NCBI RefSeq assembly: GCF_000332175.1
Contig: NZ_KB235914.1
Span: 255,966 to 319,965, forward strand
Direction of reading: 5' to 3'
Source of the DNA: Pseudanabaena sp. PCC 6802
GTDB taxonomy: Bacteria > Cyanobacteriota > Cyanobacteriia > Pseudanabaenales > Pseudanabaenaceae
Length of the DNA stretch: 64,000 bases
Numbering within the stretch: position 1 is the stretch's first letter; each line of letters opens with the position of its first letter. Of this stretch, positions 41,691 through 50,310 are shown piece by piece. Both the position numbers and the translations under genes were made by a program. The notes under the pieces were generated by a model, which saw nothing but the letters and a program-made list of their open reading frames with translations, ran no database searches and was not told the DNA's origin.

Positions 41691-43666
41691 CCAACGGCGG
41701 GATCGACTTGTGGAGTGACAGAGTCGAGGCTCGCAACCACAAAGGGCAGATCGCATTTATCTTGGAAAACGCTGAGATCGAACCAAAAAGTCGTACCAAC
41801 ACCGACTTCGCTCTTGAGATGGACGCTACTATGGTGCTTCTCAATAATGTTGCGCACGATGGATAACCCCAATCCCGTACCTTCCAAGGTATGTACGCGA
41901 TTCTCTACGCGGAAAAAGCGATCGAAAATCCGCCGCTGATCCTCAGAGTCAATGCCAATACCCGTATCTGCCACCTCAACTCGGACGCGGTTAACCGATC
42001 TATGGGGGATGGTAGCGTTTTGATCTTGCCATTCATAGGCACGGATGAAAACCTGACCGCCAGGGTTAGTAAACTTGAGTGCATTACCGACTAGATTGGC
42101 AAGTACCTGTAACAACAGGTCGTAGTTGCCCCAAACCTTAGCTAGATTTGGCGATATTTCCTTGCGCAATTCAACTCCCTTATCGCGCGCGTTAAGCTGA
42201 TACGTGCGCACGGTTTGCTCGACGGTTTGATTGAGATCGACAGCATCGAATACATATTGCTTGCCGGACTCTAGGCGCGACAAATCCAGCACATCATTGA
42301 CCAGGCGAGTCAGGCGATCTGTTTCTCGGTTGGCTGTATCGAGAAACTCGTGCTTTTGCTCGTCGGTTAACTCATCACCATACTCATACAGCGTTTCAAT
42401 GAAAGACTTGATATTAAACAATGGCGTGCGCAGTTCGTGGCTGACGTTACTGATAAACCGACTTTGAGCTGCATTTAGCTCTACCTCGCGGGTGATATCC
42501 TGCACGGTCATGGCAATACCTCTGACGGTATTGCTAGTTCCCATCACAGTGTCAATCCAAAAGCGCAGAGAATGGTTAAACCCACCTTCACCTGGTTCTC
42601 CGGCGTGCATGATGCGAAATTCGCCGCCTTCGCGCTCTCCGACAGCAATCTCCAGTAAAGGCCGCGAGATCTCCGTTGCCACGGGGGCAGGTAATATTTG
42701 CAAGATATTAGTGCCAATAACTTTGCTGGCATCTAAATCCAGGATAGCGATCGCAGCGGGGTTTGCCAGCATCACCTTCATATCGGCATCCAATAACACG
42801 GCTCCATCGGCGATCGTCGATACCAGAGTTTCCAATTTCGCTTTTTCCGCCGTTAACTCCTCAATATTTTGCTCCTCGTAGCTTGCCAGCCGGATCGCCA
42901 TATTATTAAAGCTTCTGATGAGTTCGCCCAACTCACCGCCAAAGGGCAGGTCGATCCTTTGCTTGAAGTTACCGCTCGCAATACTTTGCACCCCAACTAC
43001 CAGTTCTTTGATCGGCTTCGTAATCGTGACAGCGTTAGAAGCTGCTCCCAAAATTACCATTGCCCAGATGGAGACAAACACAGCAGTTGCCACGTCCAGC
43101 GTCAAGTTAGAAGAAACTACAGCGGTAGGGTTAGGGTTAATCCCGATTGCTAAAGTTCCGAGCGATTTGCCTGAGTCGGTAAGATTAACAAATACATCCG
43201 TAACCTCGCCCTCTGGAGTAGCATGCTGGCGCACTTGAGGACGACCGGGGGTAGTATTTGGCTCCTTGGGAATTTGAATGCGACGGCGGATAGTGAGGGA
43301 GTTTTTGACCTCGCTAGAGGAAAATGGAATGCCGTAGTAAATTTCACCGTTGTTATCGGCGTAGAGAATATAACGAATGCTGGAACTACTATCGTAAAAA
43401 TTTTTAGATAGTCGAGCTACCTCTGCCAGGTTATCTTCTGCAACCAGATGCGCCACATTATCGGCAAGTAGTAAACCTAGATCTCGTCCAAACCTGGTAT
43501 CGCTGAGACGAGCATCGGTTTGAATGTCATTAACTGCCCAAAATGTTACCCCACTCATGAGTAGAGAAACTAACAGAGTCACTAAGGCCATAAGCTTGGT
43601 TTGAAGCGTGACCTCTGACCACCAACGCCGAATAGTTGTGTAGATATGTGACAGTAGTTTAAGCAA
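41687..43666 (-). CDS. nblS: Sensor histidine kinase NblS (Hik33/DspA)
   Basis: 659 aa. Essential cyanobacterial kinase controlling responses to high light, nutrient and cold stress with RpaB as partner. Domain order: membrane helix about 24-46, periplasmic sensor region about 50-180, second helix about 187-207, HAMP about 207-260, coiled coil, PAS about 275-390, HisKA with SNVSHELRTPLFNIKSF, and HATPase_c with NLVGNALKFTNPGG, VADTGIGID and GTGLGLSIV. Full-length and matching the conserved family architecture. No RpaB gene in the window. Confidence 0.94.
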   Translation of the reverse strand: MLKLLSHIYTTIRRWWSEVTLQTKLMALVTLLVSLLMSGVTFWAVNDIQTDARLSDTRFGRDLGLLLADNVAHLVAEDNLAEVARLSKNFYDSSSSIRYILYADNNGEIYYGIPFSSSEVKNSLTIRRRIQIPKEPNTTPGRPQVRQHATPEGEVTDVFVNLTDSGKSLGTLAIGINPNPTAVVSSNLTLDVATAVFVSIWAMVILGAASNAVTITKPIKELVVGVQSIASGNFKQRIDLPFGGELGELIRSFNNMAIRLASYEEQNIEELTAEKAKLETLVSTIADGAVLLDADMKVMLANPAAIAILDLDASKVIGTNILQILPAPVATEISRPLLEIAVGEREGGEFRIMHAGEPGEGGFNHSLRFWIDTVMGTSNTVRGIAMTVQDITREVELNAAQSRFISNVSHELRTPLFNIKSFIETLYEYGDELTDEQKHEFLDTANRETDRLTRLVNDVLDLSRLESGKQYVFDAVDLNQTVEQTVRTYQLNARDKGVELRKEISPNLAKVWGNYDLLLQVLANLVGNALKFTNPGGQVFIRAYEWQDQNATIPHRSVNRVRVEVADTGIGIDSEDQRRIFDRFFRVENRVHTLEGTGLGLSIVRNIIEKHHSSVHLKSEVGVGTTFWFDLSVFQDKCDLPFVVASLDSVTPQVDPAVG

Positions 43667-43860
43667 CGCTTTAAATTAAGAAGTTTTTGTAAAAGTGTAA
43701 AAGGTAAGTAAAAGTAAATTTTAATAAATACTACTATTCTGCCATGGCTAGTATGATGGATAGCATAAGCAAAAGGGGACTTTTCGATCGCATTTTCTCA
43801 ACTTTCGTTTAATATGCAAACAAGCTTATTTAGAAAGTTAAAACACGTGAGGATATCAAG

Positions 43861-45651
43861 ATGGATGAGGCTGAAATTACACAAGCTCTGCAAGCCGACC
43901 TGAACTTCTTTAAAGTTAAGGTTCAGGCTAAGCATAGGGACGATCAGTTACACATCTTGATTAGTCGCAGTCAAACTAATGATGTGGATTACACCGTTTT
44001 GTTTGACGCAGTTCAAAATACCTTGACCCAGCACAAACTACCTGTAGAAGTTTTCACCGTTTACGGCAGAATATTCGGCTCCAAGCATCCAGAATGGCAG
44101 CGACAGGGTTCGTTACAACAGATTACAGATGCAGGAGTAGCTGTTACCTCTGCCGTACAAGCTAGCCCACCACTAGCAGACCTGACTCCGGCTCTCACTC
44201 CGACAGCAGCAGACTACCTGGCAGAAGTAGATGATTTTACAAGTGATGCTGTAGATTTACCCGACATATATACGCCTGGAGCGACTGCCAAACCTGAGAA
44301 TGCCAATCTAGATATCGAAGCGATCGCTGCATCAGCCGCTGATGATGTTGAAGATTCTGAGGAGCTATGGAATGTCGAGACCAGCGCATCGGATTTTGAG
44401 ATACCCGATCTCGATATTGAGGCTGCCACATCGGATTTTGAAATAACTGACGCAGATATTGAGACGGTGACATCAGATCTGCAAGCGGATGACATGTGGG
44501 GTGTAAGGACAACTACTACCACGCCAAGCGCAGACGACTCTGATGACATGTGGAATGTAGAGACAACGGAATCGAGCTTTGAGATATCTGATGCAATGGA
44601 TGCAGAACTGGAGCGTTCTCTAGCTGACGATCTGGAGATGCCTGACCTTAGCAGCGATGACACCTCTGCTTCGATTAGATCCGATATCTCGAATCTAGAC
44701 GAATCCGACCTGAGTGGTGAAACGCCTTCTATATCTGATGATTTTGGACTGGCTGAATACAGTCCGGATTTGTCTGTGTCTGAGGAATTTGACATGTCCG
44801 CAGATAGTCAGGAATCTTCTATGGAGGCCGACACAGCTTCTTCAGCAACGACAGAACCAACAGCGCGTAGCGGGGGCAAAAAAGCTGTGGGAGCGATCGC
44901 TCTGGCGGCTTTACTAGCAGTAGCTGGTGGTGGAGGCTGGTTTGTATTTGACAAATCAGCGCAGGAGCAGAAATTAGCTGAAGCCCAGGCCATATCTGCT
45001 AAGACATTTGACCCGAACCAGTTGGGGAAAGTAGAGGCATTGCAAGATGCCCACGCCCAACTAAAGAAAGCCGTCACGCTATTAGGAGAGATTCCTAACC
45101 GTCCTGGTTCTCCCTACGAGCAAGCACAATCAGAGCTAAAAGCGCTGCAACCCAAGTTACAGGCCGTTGAAGCCAAACTCAATGCGGAGAAACCAGCGAT
45201 CGACAAGCTAGAGAATGCCAAGAAATTAGCTATGGATGCTAGCATCATCGTTCAAAACCCACCACATAAAGCAGATGTGTGGCAAAATGCCCAGACCAAG
45301 TGGCAGGAAGCGCTCAAACTACTGGAAAGCATCCCCCCAAGCAGTTTAGCGGCAGCGGAGGTCACACAAAAACTAGAACTATATCGCAGTAACTATGCTG
45401 CGATTACGGCACAGTTGCAAAAGCAAAAACAAATTGATTTTGCTGCTTCGCTCTGGCCGCAGGCTTTAGGCCCCGATCTGCAAGCAGAAATTCAACAACT
45501 CAAAGCCCGCAATCTACCGCATCCTCAATTTATTAGCGGCTGTATCGAGATCGTTAGCCCTCGGTTGAACGTGGGAGAGTTGAAGCAACAAGGCTTTCAA
45601 CCCGATCGATTCTCGAAAGTCTTCTGCGAATACGTGGCATCGACAAAATAA
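43861..45651 (+). CDS. Acidic membrane-anchored protein of unknown function
   Basis: 596 aa. The N-terminus (about 1-80) is a compact domain starting MDEAEITQALQADLNFFKVK, seen at the start of several cyanobacterial proteins of unknown role. A long acidic, Ser/Thr/Asp-rich linker follows with repeated WNVET-x-x-S-x-FEI units (about 170-250). One membrane helix (KKAVGAIALAALLAVAGGGG, about 340-360) is followed by a helical, Gln/Ala/Lys-rich domain (about 365-596) resembling the periplasmic helical regions of cell-envelope proteins. I do not recognise the family; a structural or envelope role is a guess. ATG at 43861. Divergent from nblS. Confidence 0.75.
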   Translation: MDEAEITQALQADLNFFKVKVQAKHRDDQLHILISRSQTNDVDYTVLFDAVQNTLTQHKLPVEVFTVYGRIFGSKHPEWQRQGSLQQITDAGVAVTSAVQASPPLADLTPALTPTAADYLAEVDDFTSDAVDLPDIYTPGATAKPENANLDIEAIAASAADDVEDSEELWNVETSASDFEIPDLDIEAATSDFEITDADIETVTSDLQADDMWGVRTTTTTPSADDSDDMWNVETTESSFEISDAMDAELERSLADDLEMPDLSSDDTSASIRSDISNLDESDLSGETPSISDDFGLAEYSPDLSVSEEFDMSADSQESSMEADTASSATTEPTARSGGKKAVGAIALAALLAVAGGGGWFVFDKSAQEQKLAEAQAISAKTFDPNQLGKVEALQDAHAQLKKAVTLLGEIPNRPGSPYEQAQSELKALQPKLQAVEAKLNAEKPAIDKLENAKKLAMDASIIVQNPPHKADVWQNAQTKWQEALKLLESIPPSSLAAAEVTQKLELYRSNYAAITAQLQKQKQIDFAASLWPQALGPDLQAEIQQLKARNLPHPQFISGCIEIVSPRLNVGELKQQGFQPDRFSKVFCEYVASTK

Positions 45652-45755
45652 GGAGATTTCCAGAAAACACGGGATTTGCTGAGATTGGGCGATCCCGAGT
45701 CTAAAACTTTTCCCTTGCCTTTTGCATTGTCACCTATGACTCTACGCGATCTGGT

Positions 45756-45818
45756 TGGACATGGGGATGTGGGTCTGCGTCTCCACGCAGGGGTGGAAGC
45801 CCTGCAACCCGTCCTAAT
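45756..45818. repeat. Family B repeat fragment
   Basis: GGACATGGGGATGTGGGTCT through GGGGTGGAAGCCCTGCAACCCGTCCTAA resembles the middle of family B without its TATAGC ends. Ends 9 bp before the PLD-like start. Confidence 0.55.
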
Positions 45819-45826
45819 ACGAATTG

Positions 45827-47365
45827 ATGGTGCTGGAAATGAATAATTGGTTATTGCGCCAACGTCAAAAACACCCGTGGGGTATTTATGCACTGTTGTT
45901 TGTATTGGGCTTGGCGATCGCCATTGGCATTTACTTCATTTTCTTTCGCGCCGAAGAAAAACTCGATGCCAAGGTGCCATCGCTCCCGCAGCACCCACAG
46001 ATTCAGGTGTACATGAATCATAACGAATCTGATAGTTATACCGATCGCTACCGCCGTATCCTGCGCTATGGTGACAACCTGGAACGCATACTGCTCGACA
46101 ACATCAACCAAGCTGATACGAGCATAGATGTAGCAGTACAGGAGTTGCGGTTGCCCAGTATTGTCAAAGCCTTAATCGAGCGCCAAAAAGCAGGAGTAAA
46201 AGTCCGTCTCATTCTGGACAATACCTACAATCGCAGTTATAGCGAATATACCTCAGCGGAAATTGCCAAACTCAATAGTAGAGCGAAACAAAAATATCGG
46301 GATTTCTTTGCGTTTGTCGATGTCAATCGAGATGGCAAATTAAGTCCCACTGAGATAAGCGATCGCGATGCTATTGTCATCCTGAAAAATTCCAATCTAC
46401 CCTATATCGATGACACGGCAGACAATTCTCGCGGAACGGGGTTAATGCATCATAAATTCATGGTAATTGATGAGAAAGTCATACTGGCTGGCTCCGCCAA
46501 CTATACCATGAGCGATATCCACGGTGATTTTAGCAATCCTAACTCCACTGGCAATGCCAATAACCTGGTCAGAATTGAGAACGAAGAGGTAGCCAAATTA
46601 TTTACGCAGGAATTCGATCTTATGTGGGGCGATGGGCCAGGTGGACAGGCCAATAGCTTATTTGGTAGCAAGAAACCCTATCGCAAAGTCAAATACGTTC
46701 TGGTTGGAGATGCTCAGGTGCGGGTCAAATTCTCTCCCGATTCTAGAAATCTCTCCTTTGAGCAAACTAGCAGTGGCTTGATCGGTACCGTACTGGCTAG
46801 TGGCGAGCAATCTGCCGATCTAGCATTGTTTGTATTTTCGGAACCTGTCTTGGGCAATATCCTCGAAACTCGACAGAAAAAAAATGTTAATGTCCGGGTT
46901 CTGGTTGACTCGAATTTTGCCTACAGAAACTATGCCACCACTCTGGATATGTGGGGCTTTGTCTCCACGCAAGACTGTAAGTTTGGGAATGGTCGTCCTT
47001 GGGCAGCCCCAATTAAGACGGCTGGTATCCCTAGCCTATCAGCAGGAGATTTGCTCCATCACAAGTTTGCCACGATCGATCGACATCTTGTCGTCACTGG
47101 CTCGCATAACTGGTCGATTAATGCTAACTACAATAACGATGAAGCGATCGTTGCAATTAATAACCCAGTGGTAGCAGCACACTTTCAACGCGAATTCGAT
47201 CGCCTGTATGCAAATGCTATTCTTGGCCCCACTGTCAAACTAAAGAAAAGCGCGCCGACTATCTGTCCGAGTAAACTTAAGGGGATATTCAAACCAGAGA
47301 ACCAAACCCTAGTGCCAGCCAAAACGCAGGCGATCGAGTCAGAAGAAACGTTACCTAACGAGTAG
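45827..47365 (+). CDS. Membrane-anchored phospholipase D-like protein with inserted EF-hand loop
   Basis: 512 aa from ATG at 45827; ATG at 45839 is an alternative. One N-terminal membrane helix (about 20-41). Two PLD catalytic HxKxxxxD motifs: HHKFMVID (from His208) and HHKFATID near 400, each followed by G-S-x-N. The bacterial PLD superfamily includes phospholipases, nucleases and cardiolipin synthases; no substrate is evident. Between the first lobe and first HKD motif lies DVNRDGKLSPTE (165-176), which fits a canonical EF-hand loop with ligands at 1, 3, 5, 9 and 12, so calcium may control the enzyme. Its 3' end overlaps the convergent hslO gene by 11 bp. Confidence 0.87.
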   Translation: MVLEMNNWLLRQRQKHPWGIYALLFVLGLAIAIGIYFIFFRAEEKLDAKVPSLPQHPQIQVYMNHNESDSYTDRYRRILRYGDNLERILLDNINQADTSIDVAVQELRLPSIVKALIERQKAGVKVRLILDNTYNRSYSEYTSAEIAKLNSRAKQKYRDFFAFVDVNRDGKLSPTEISDRDAIVILKNSNLPYIDDTADNSRGTGLMHHKFMVIDEKVILAGSANYTMSDIHGDFSNPNSTGNANNLVRIENEEVAKLFTQEFDLMWGDGPGGQANSLFGSKKPYRKVKYVLVGDAQVRVKFSPDSRNLSFEQTSSGLIGTVLASGEQSADLALFVFSEPVLGNILETRQKKNVNVRVLVDSNFAYRNYATTLDMWGFVSTQDCKFGNGRPWAAPIKTAGIPSLSAGDLLHHKFATIDRHLVVTGSHNWSINANYNNDEAIVAINNPVVAAHFQREFDRLYANAILGPTVKLKKSAPTICPSKLKGIFKPENQTLVPAKTQAIESEETLPNE

Positions 47366-48263
47366 ATAGGGCATCGGCTCTGAGGTCGTCGATCAGTCGA
47401 GCGAGTTGGTCGCTATCTGCCTGGTAGACCTGCGCGCAAAAGTGACAGGTCGCTTCAGCACCGTCATCCTTGACAATCATGTCCTTTAACTCTGCCTCGC
47501 CCAGCATCTTCAAGGCTCCCAAAACGCGATCGAACGAGCACTTGCATTGAAATCTGACTAACTGTGTTTCTGGGAATATCTCTAAACCCAGATCGCCAAG
47601 CAGGTCTTGCATAACCCCAGACAGAGATTTACCCTGGCGCAGTAACGGGGTAAAACCAGTCAAAGCACTGATGCGAGACTCTAGAAGTTCGATCAAACGC
47701 ACGTCATGGGCTGCTTGGGGTAAAACTTGCAGAAGTAGCCCACCAGCCGCCGCTACGCCAGTTTTATCGACAAATACCCCTAGTAACAGGGCAGAAGGTG
47801 TTTGCTCGGAAGATACAAGGTAATGGGTCAGATCTTCACCGATTTCGCCGGACACCAGTTCAACCGTACTGGAGTAGGGATAGTCATAGCCAGTATCCTT
47901 CACTACATAGACAAAACCATTGCGCCCTACCGCTTTACCCACATCGAGTTTACCTTTGTCGTTGGGGGGCAGTTCTACTTGAGGATTGGTGACATAACCT
48001 CTAACCGTGCCATCCAGGCCAGCATCTGCAAACACAACACCCAAAGGCCCGTCACCATTAATGCGGATATTAATACGCGCTTCTGCCTTTTTCATGCTGG
48101 AGGATAGCAACAAGCCCGCGCTCATTGTCCGACCGAGAGCGGCGGTTGCCACGGCTGACATTTTGTGACGGCGGCGTGCTTCTTCTGTAAGTTGAGTTGA
48201 AATTAAGCCTACGGCGCGAATACCGCCGTCAGCCGCAGTGGCACGAAGTAACTGGTCAGCCAT
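47355..48263 (-). CDS. hslO: Redox-regulated chaperone Hsp33
   Basis: 302 aa. Holdase chaperone activated by oxidation. N-terminal MADQLLRATAADGGIRAVGL, substrate-binding domain with KGKLDVGKAVGRNGFVYVVKD, and C-terminal zinc-binding cysteines as CKCSFDRVLGAL...CHFCAQVY (CxC then CxxC). All four redox cysteines are present. ATG at 48263. Convergent with the PLD-like gene. Confidence 0.95.
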   Translation of the reverse strand: MADQLLRATAADGGIRAVGLISTQLTEEARRRHKMSAVATAALGRTMSAGLLLSSSMKKAEARINIRINGDGPLGVVFADAGLDGTVRGYVTNPQVELPPNDKGKLDVGKAVGRNGFVYVVKDTGYDYPYSSTVELVSGEIGEDLTHYLVSSEQTPSALLLGVFVDKTGVAAAGGLLLQVLPQAAHDVRLIELLESRISALTGFTPLLRQGKSLSGVMQDLLGDLGLEIFPETQLVRFQCKCSFDRVLGALKMLGEAELKDMIVKDDGAEATCHFCAQVYQADSDQLARLIDDLRADALSTR

Positions 48264-48368
48264 TGATTCACACTTCTATTTTGTAACTATCTACCAACAC
48301 TTAATATTACGCAAAATTACTGGGTCGTAGAATCCGTCTTCAGACTATTTTTGGCGCGATCTGGTTTA

Positions 48369-48512
48369 TATAGCCATAGACAGATCTGTTAGGACAGAGG
48401 GTGTGGGGGCTGCGCCCCCACGCAGGGGAGGCAGGGCGGTCTTGGGGGTTCCCCGCTAGAGCCACTGCCGTGTGAAACCCCTGCACCCCGTCCTAAGCCT
48501 GTTGACTATAGC
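48369..48512. repeat. Family B hairpin repeat, copy 3, carrying the nested module
   Basis: TATAGCCATAGACAGATCTG start and GTTGACTATAGC end. Contains the module found at 49620 and 51835, here at 48429-48473 in the opposite orientation. Confidence 0.88.
48429..48473 (-). repeat. Nested ~44-bp module, copy in family B
   Basis: Read on the minus strand: CACGGCAGTGGCTCTAGCGG then GGAACCCCCAAGACCGCCCT. Two more near-identical copies lie at 49620-49664 and 51835-51878. Confidence 0.9.
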
Positions 48513-48638
48513 TGGGGGTGAGGGGGGTGTTATCCTTTGTCGCGATCGCTTAATCTAAATTCACAATTGGTAGGTAAATAGGATCGATCTGACAATCTTC
48601 GCTAAAATGAACGGATTGAGTATATTTGCTACTGAAAC

Positions 48639-49559
48639 ATGCTGCAAAGCGCTGAGCGAGCCATTCCCGACCCACAAGATTCTGCTGCTAAGCGCAAGCT
48701 ATGGCTGGCAGCTATCAAGCCACCTATGTACAGCGTTGCCATTATTCCGATTACGACTGGTACGGCGATCGCCTTCCATGAAACTGGCATTATGCACTGG
48801 GGCGTATTTGCGAATTTCTTAATCTCCGCAATTTTGATTCTGGTCTGGGAAAATCTGAGCAACGACGTGTTCGACTCTGAAACAGGCATAGATCGCAATA
48901 AGGCTCATTCCATTGTGAATCTGACTGGTAAGAAAAGCGCGATCTTTTGGCTGGCTAATATCTGCCTCATGCTGGGCATTCTTGGCGTACTAGCAATTTC
49001 CTGGTGGCAAAGGAATTTTGTGGTGGTGGGGCTAATTGCGCTCTGTTGCTTCTTGGGATATACCTACCAGGGACCTCCATTTCGATTTGGCTATCGCGGT
49101 TGGGGTGAGATTATCTGCTTCTTTGCCTTTGGGCCGTTAGCAGTATCAGCCGCCTATTACAGTCAGGCACAAACCTACTCCTGGGTAGCATTGCTCGCGT
49201 CGGGGATTGTTGGGATTGTCACCAGTCTAATTCTATTTTGCTCTCACTTCCACCAGGCAGAAGATGATATCGCGGCTGGCAAGCGATCGCCAATTGTCAA
49301 ACTCGGTACATCTCGATCGGCTCGACTATTACCCTGGCTCTGTGGCAGCATTTACGCTTTGACGCTTTTGGGAATCGGTTTGGGCGCATTCCCAATCTGG
49401 ACGGCACTGGTATTTACCAGCCTCCCGGCGGCGATCGGACTCTGCACCTGGGTAGGACGGAATCACGATCGCCCCGAATTGGTAAATAACTGCAAGTTCA
49501 TCGCGGTTGGCTTGCACTTCTGGAGCGGAGTGTGCCTAGGTCTCGGTTTTATTCTTTAG
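48639..49559 (+). CDS. menA: 1,4-dihydroxy-2-naphthoate phytyltransferase (MenA)
   Basis: 306 aa. UbiA-superfamily membrane enzyme adding the phytyl chain to make phylloquinone, the photosystem I electron carrier. First Asp-rich motif NDVFDSETGIDRNK (NDxxDxxxD, about 89-102); second in HFHQAEDDIAAGKR (about 203-216). Eight or nine membrane helices. ATG at 48639. Normal length. Convergent with the 191-aa gene across a family A repeat. Confidence 0.94.
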   Translation: MLQSAERAIPDPQDSAAKRKLWLAAIKPPMYSVAIIPITTGTAIAFHETGIMHWGVFANFLISAILILVWENLSNDVFDSETGIDRNKAHSIVNLTGKKSAIFWLANICLMLGILGVLAISWWQRNFVVVGLIALCCFLGYTYQGPPFRFGYRGWGEIICFFAFGPLAVSAAYYSQAQTYSWVALLASGIVGIVTSLILFCSHFHQAEDDIAAGKRSPIVKLGTSRSARLLPWLCGSIYALTLLGIGLGAFPIWTALVFTSLPAAIGLCTWVGRNHDRPELVNNCKFIAVGLHFWSGVCLGLGFIL

Positions 49560-49567
49560 CAGCAATT

Positions 49568-49724
49568 TATAGCGGTTTTCACTTGAGAACGGGTTTTATT
49601 TTTGGGGTGAAGGGGTGGAACACGGCAGTGGCTCTAGCGGGGAACCCCCAAGACCGCCCTGCTTCCCCTTCTTGGGGGCAACGCCCCCAAACCCCCTTCT
49701 CGTTTTCATCTGAAAACCGCTATA
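49568..49724. repeat. Family A hairpin repeat, copy 4, carrying the nested module
   Basis: TATAGCGGTTTTCACTTGAG start, TGAAAACCGCTATA end. The module at 49620-49664 interrupts the GTGGAA-CCCCTTC hairpin that is intact in the copy at 370-478. The repeat ends 1 bp from the neighbouring stop codon. Confidence 0.9.
49620..49664 (+). repeat. Nested ~44-bp module, copy in family A
   Basis: CACGGCAGTGGCTCTAGCGG, GGAACCCCCAAGACCGCCCT, GCTT. Same module as in two family B copies. Confidence 0.9.
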
Positions 49725-49725
49725 G

Positions 49726-50301
49726 CTAACGGATCTCTATGGCAATATGACTGAGCTTTTCAAAAATGTTGCGGCTGTAATCAATGGGCCACCAGTCATA
49801 TAGAAATATCTCCAGCGGTCGCCACATAGCCACCCAGCCGATAATTAGCAGTCCTTCTTTGAAAATGTCAATTAACGTCTGATTATTCAGCCAGCCAATT
49901 AATCCACTGACACTAATGCAGAAAAATAAGAATACCAAGCCCACGATCAAAGCAACGCGCCCTTCACGCAGGATGGCGCGCAGTTCCTTATCTTTAGTCT
50001 GCCTGCGATAGTCGAAATAGTGATGGATGGCTTCTGGGACGATCTGTTTTGCTTCTTTCTTCAACTCATCGGGCAAGTAAAACACTAACTTCAGGGTGGT
50101 TTTGAGTGGGAACTCGCACACTGACTGGACGATATAATTTTCCACTTTGTCATCAAGATCTTTTTCTAAGAACGGCGATGGATCGAATGAATTAAATAGT
50201 TGGTGCAGATTGTTGAATTTCAGCTCGATTAGATAGATATTGCCTTCGCGATTGTAATAGGACTCTACTTTTTTCATCGGAACAGGGCAAGTTACTTTCA
50301 A
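49726..50301 (-). CDS. Membrane protein of unknown function
   Basis: 191 aa. A soluble N-terminal domain (about 1-115, VENYIVQSVCEFPLKTTLKL) is followed by two membrane helices (about 117-135 VALIVGLVFLFFCISVSGLI and about 143-160 IFKEGLLIIGWVAMW). The C-terminal WRPLEIFLYDWWPIDYSRNIFEKLS segment is distinctive, and similar proteins occur in other bacteria as hypothetical membrane proteins. Function unknown. Co-directional with NDH-2, which lies 9 bp upstream, so probably in the same transcript. Confidence 0.75.
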   Translation of the reverse strand: MKVTCPVPMKKVESYYNREGNIYLIELKFNNLHQLFNSFDPSPFLEKDLDDKVENYIVQSVCEFPLKTTLKLVFYLPDELKKEAKQIVPEAIHHYFDYRRQTKDKELRAILREGRVALIVGLVFLFFCISVSGLIGWLNNQTLIDIFKEGLLIIGWVAMWRPLEIFLYDWWPIDYSRNIFEKLSHIAIEIR

Positions 50302-50310
50302 AAAAGTATA

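Larger units (their letters stand above)
48264..48638. other. Intergenic region between hslO and menA
   Basis: No gene seen. Contains a full family B repeat with nested module (48369-48512) and, closer to menA, a HIP1 site. Confidence 0.6.

Noticed and set aside
44214..44795. 193-aa minus-strand ORF opposite the acidic protein
   Set aside because: Ser-rich shadow produced by the Asp/Ser/Thr-biased codons of the real gene.
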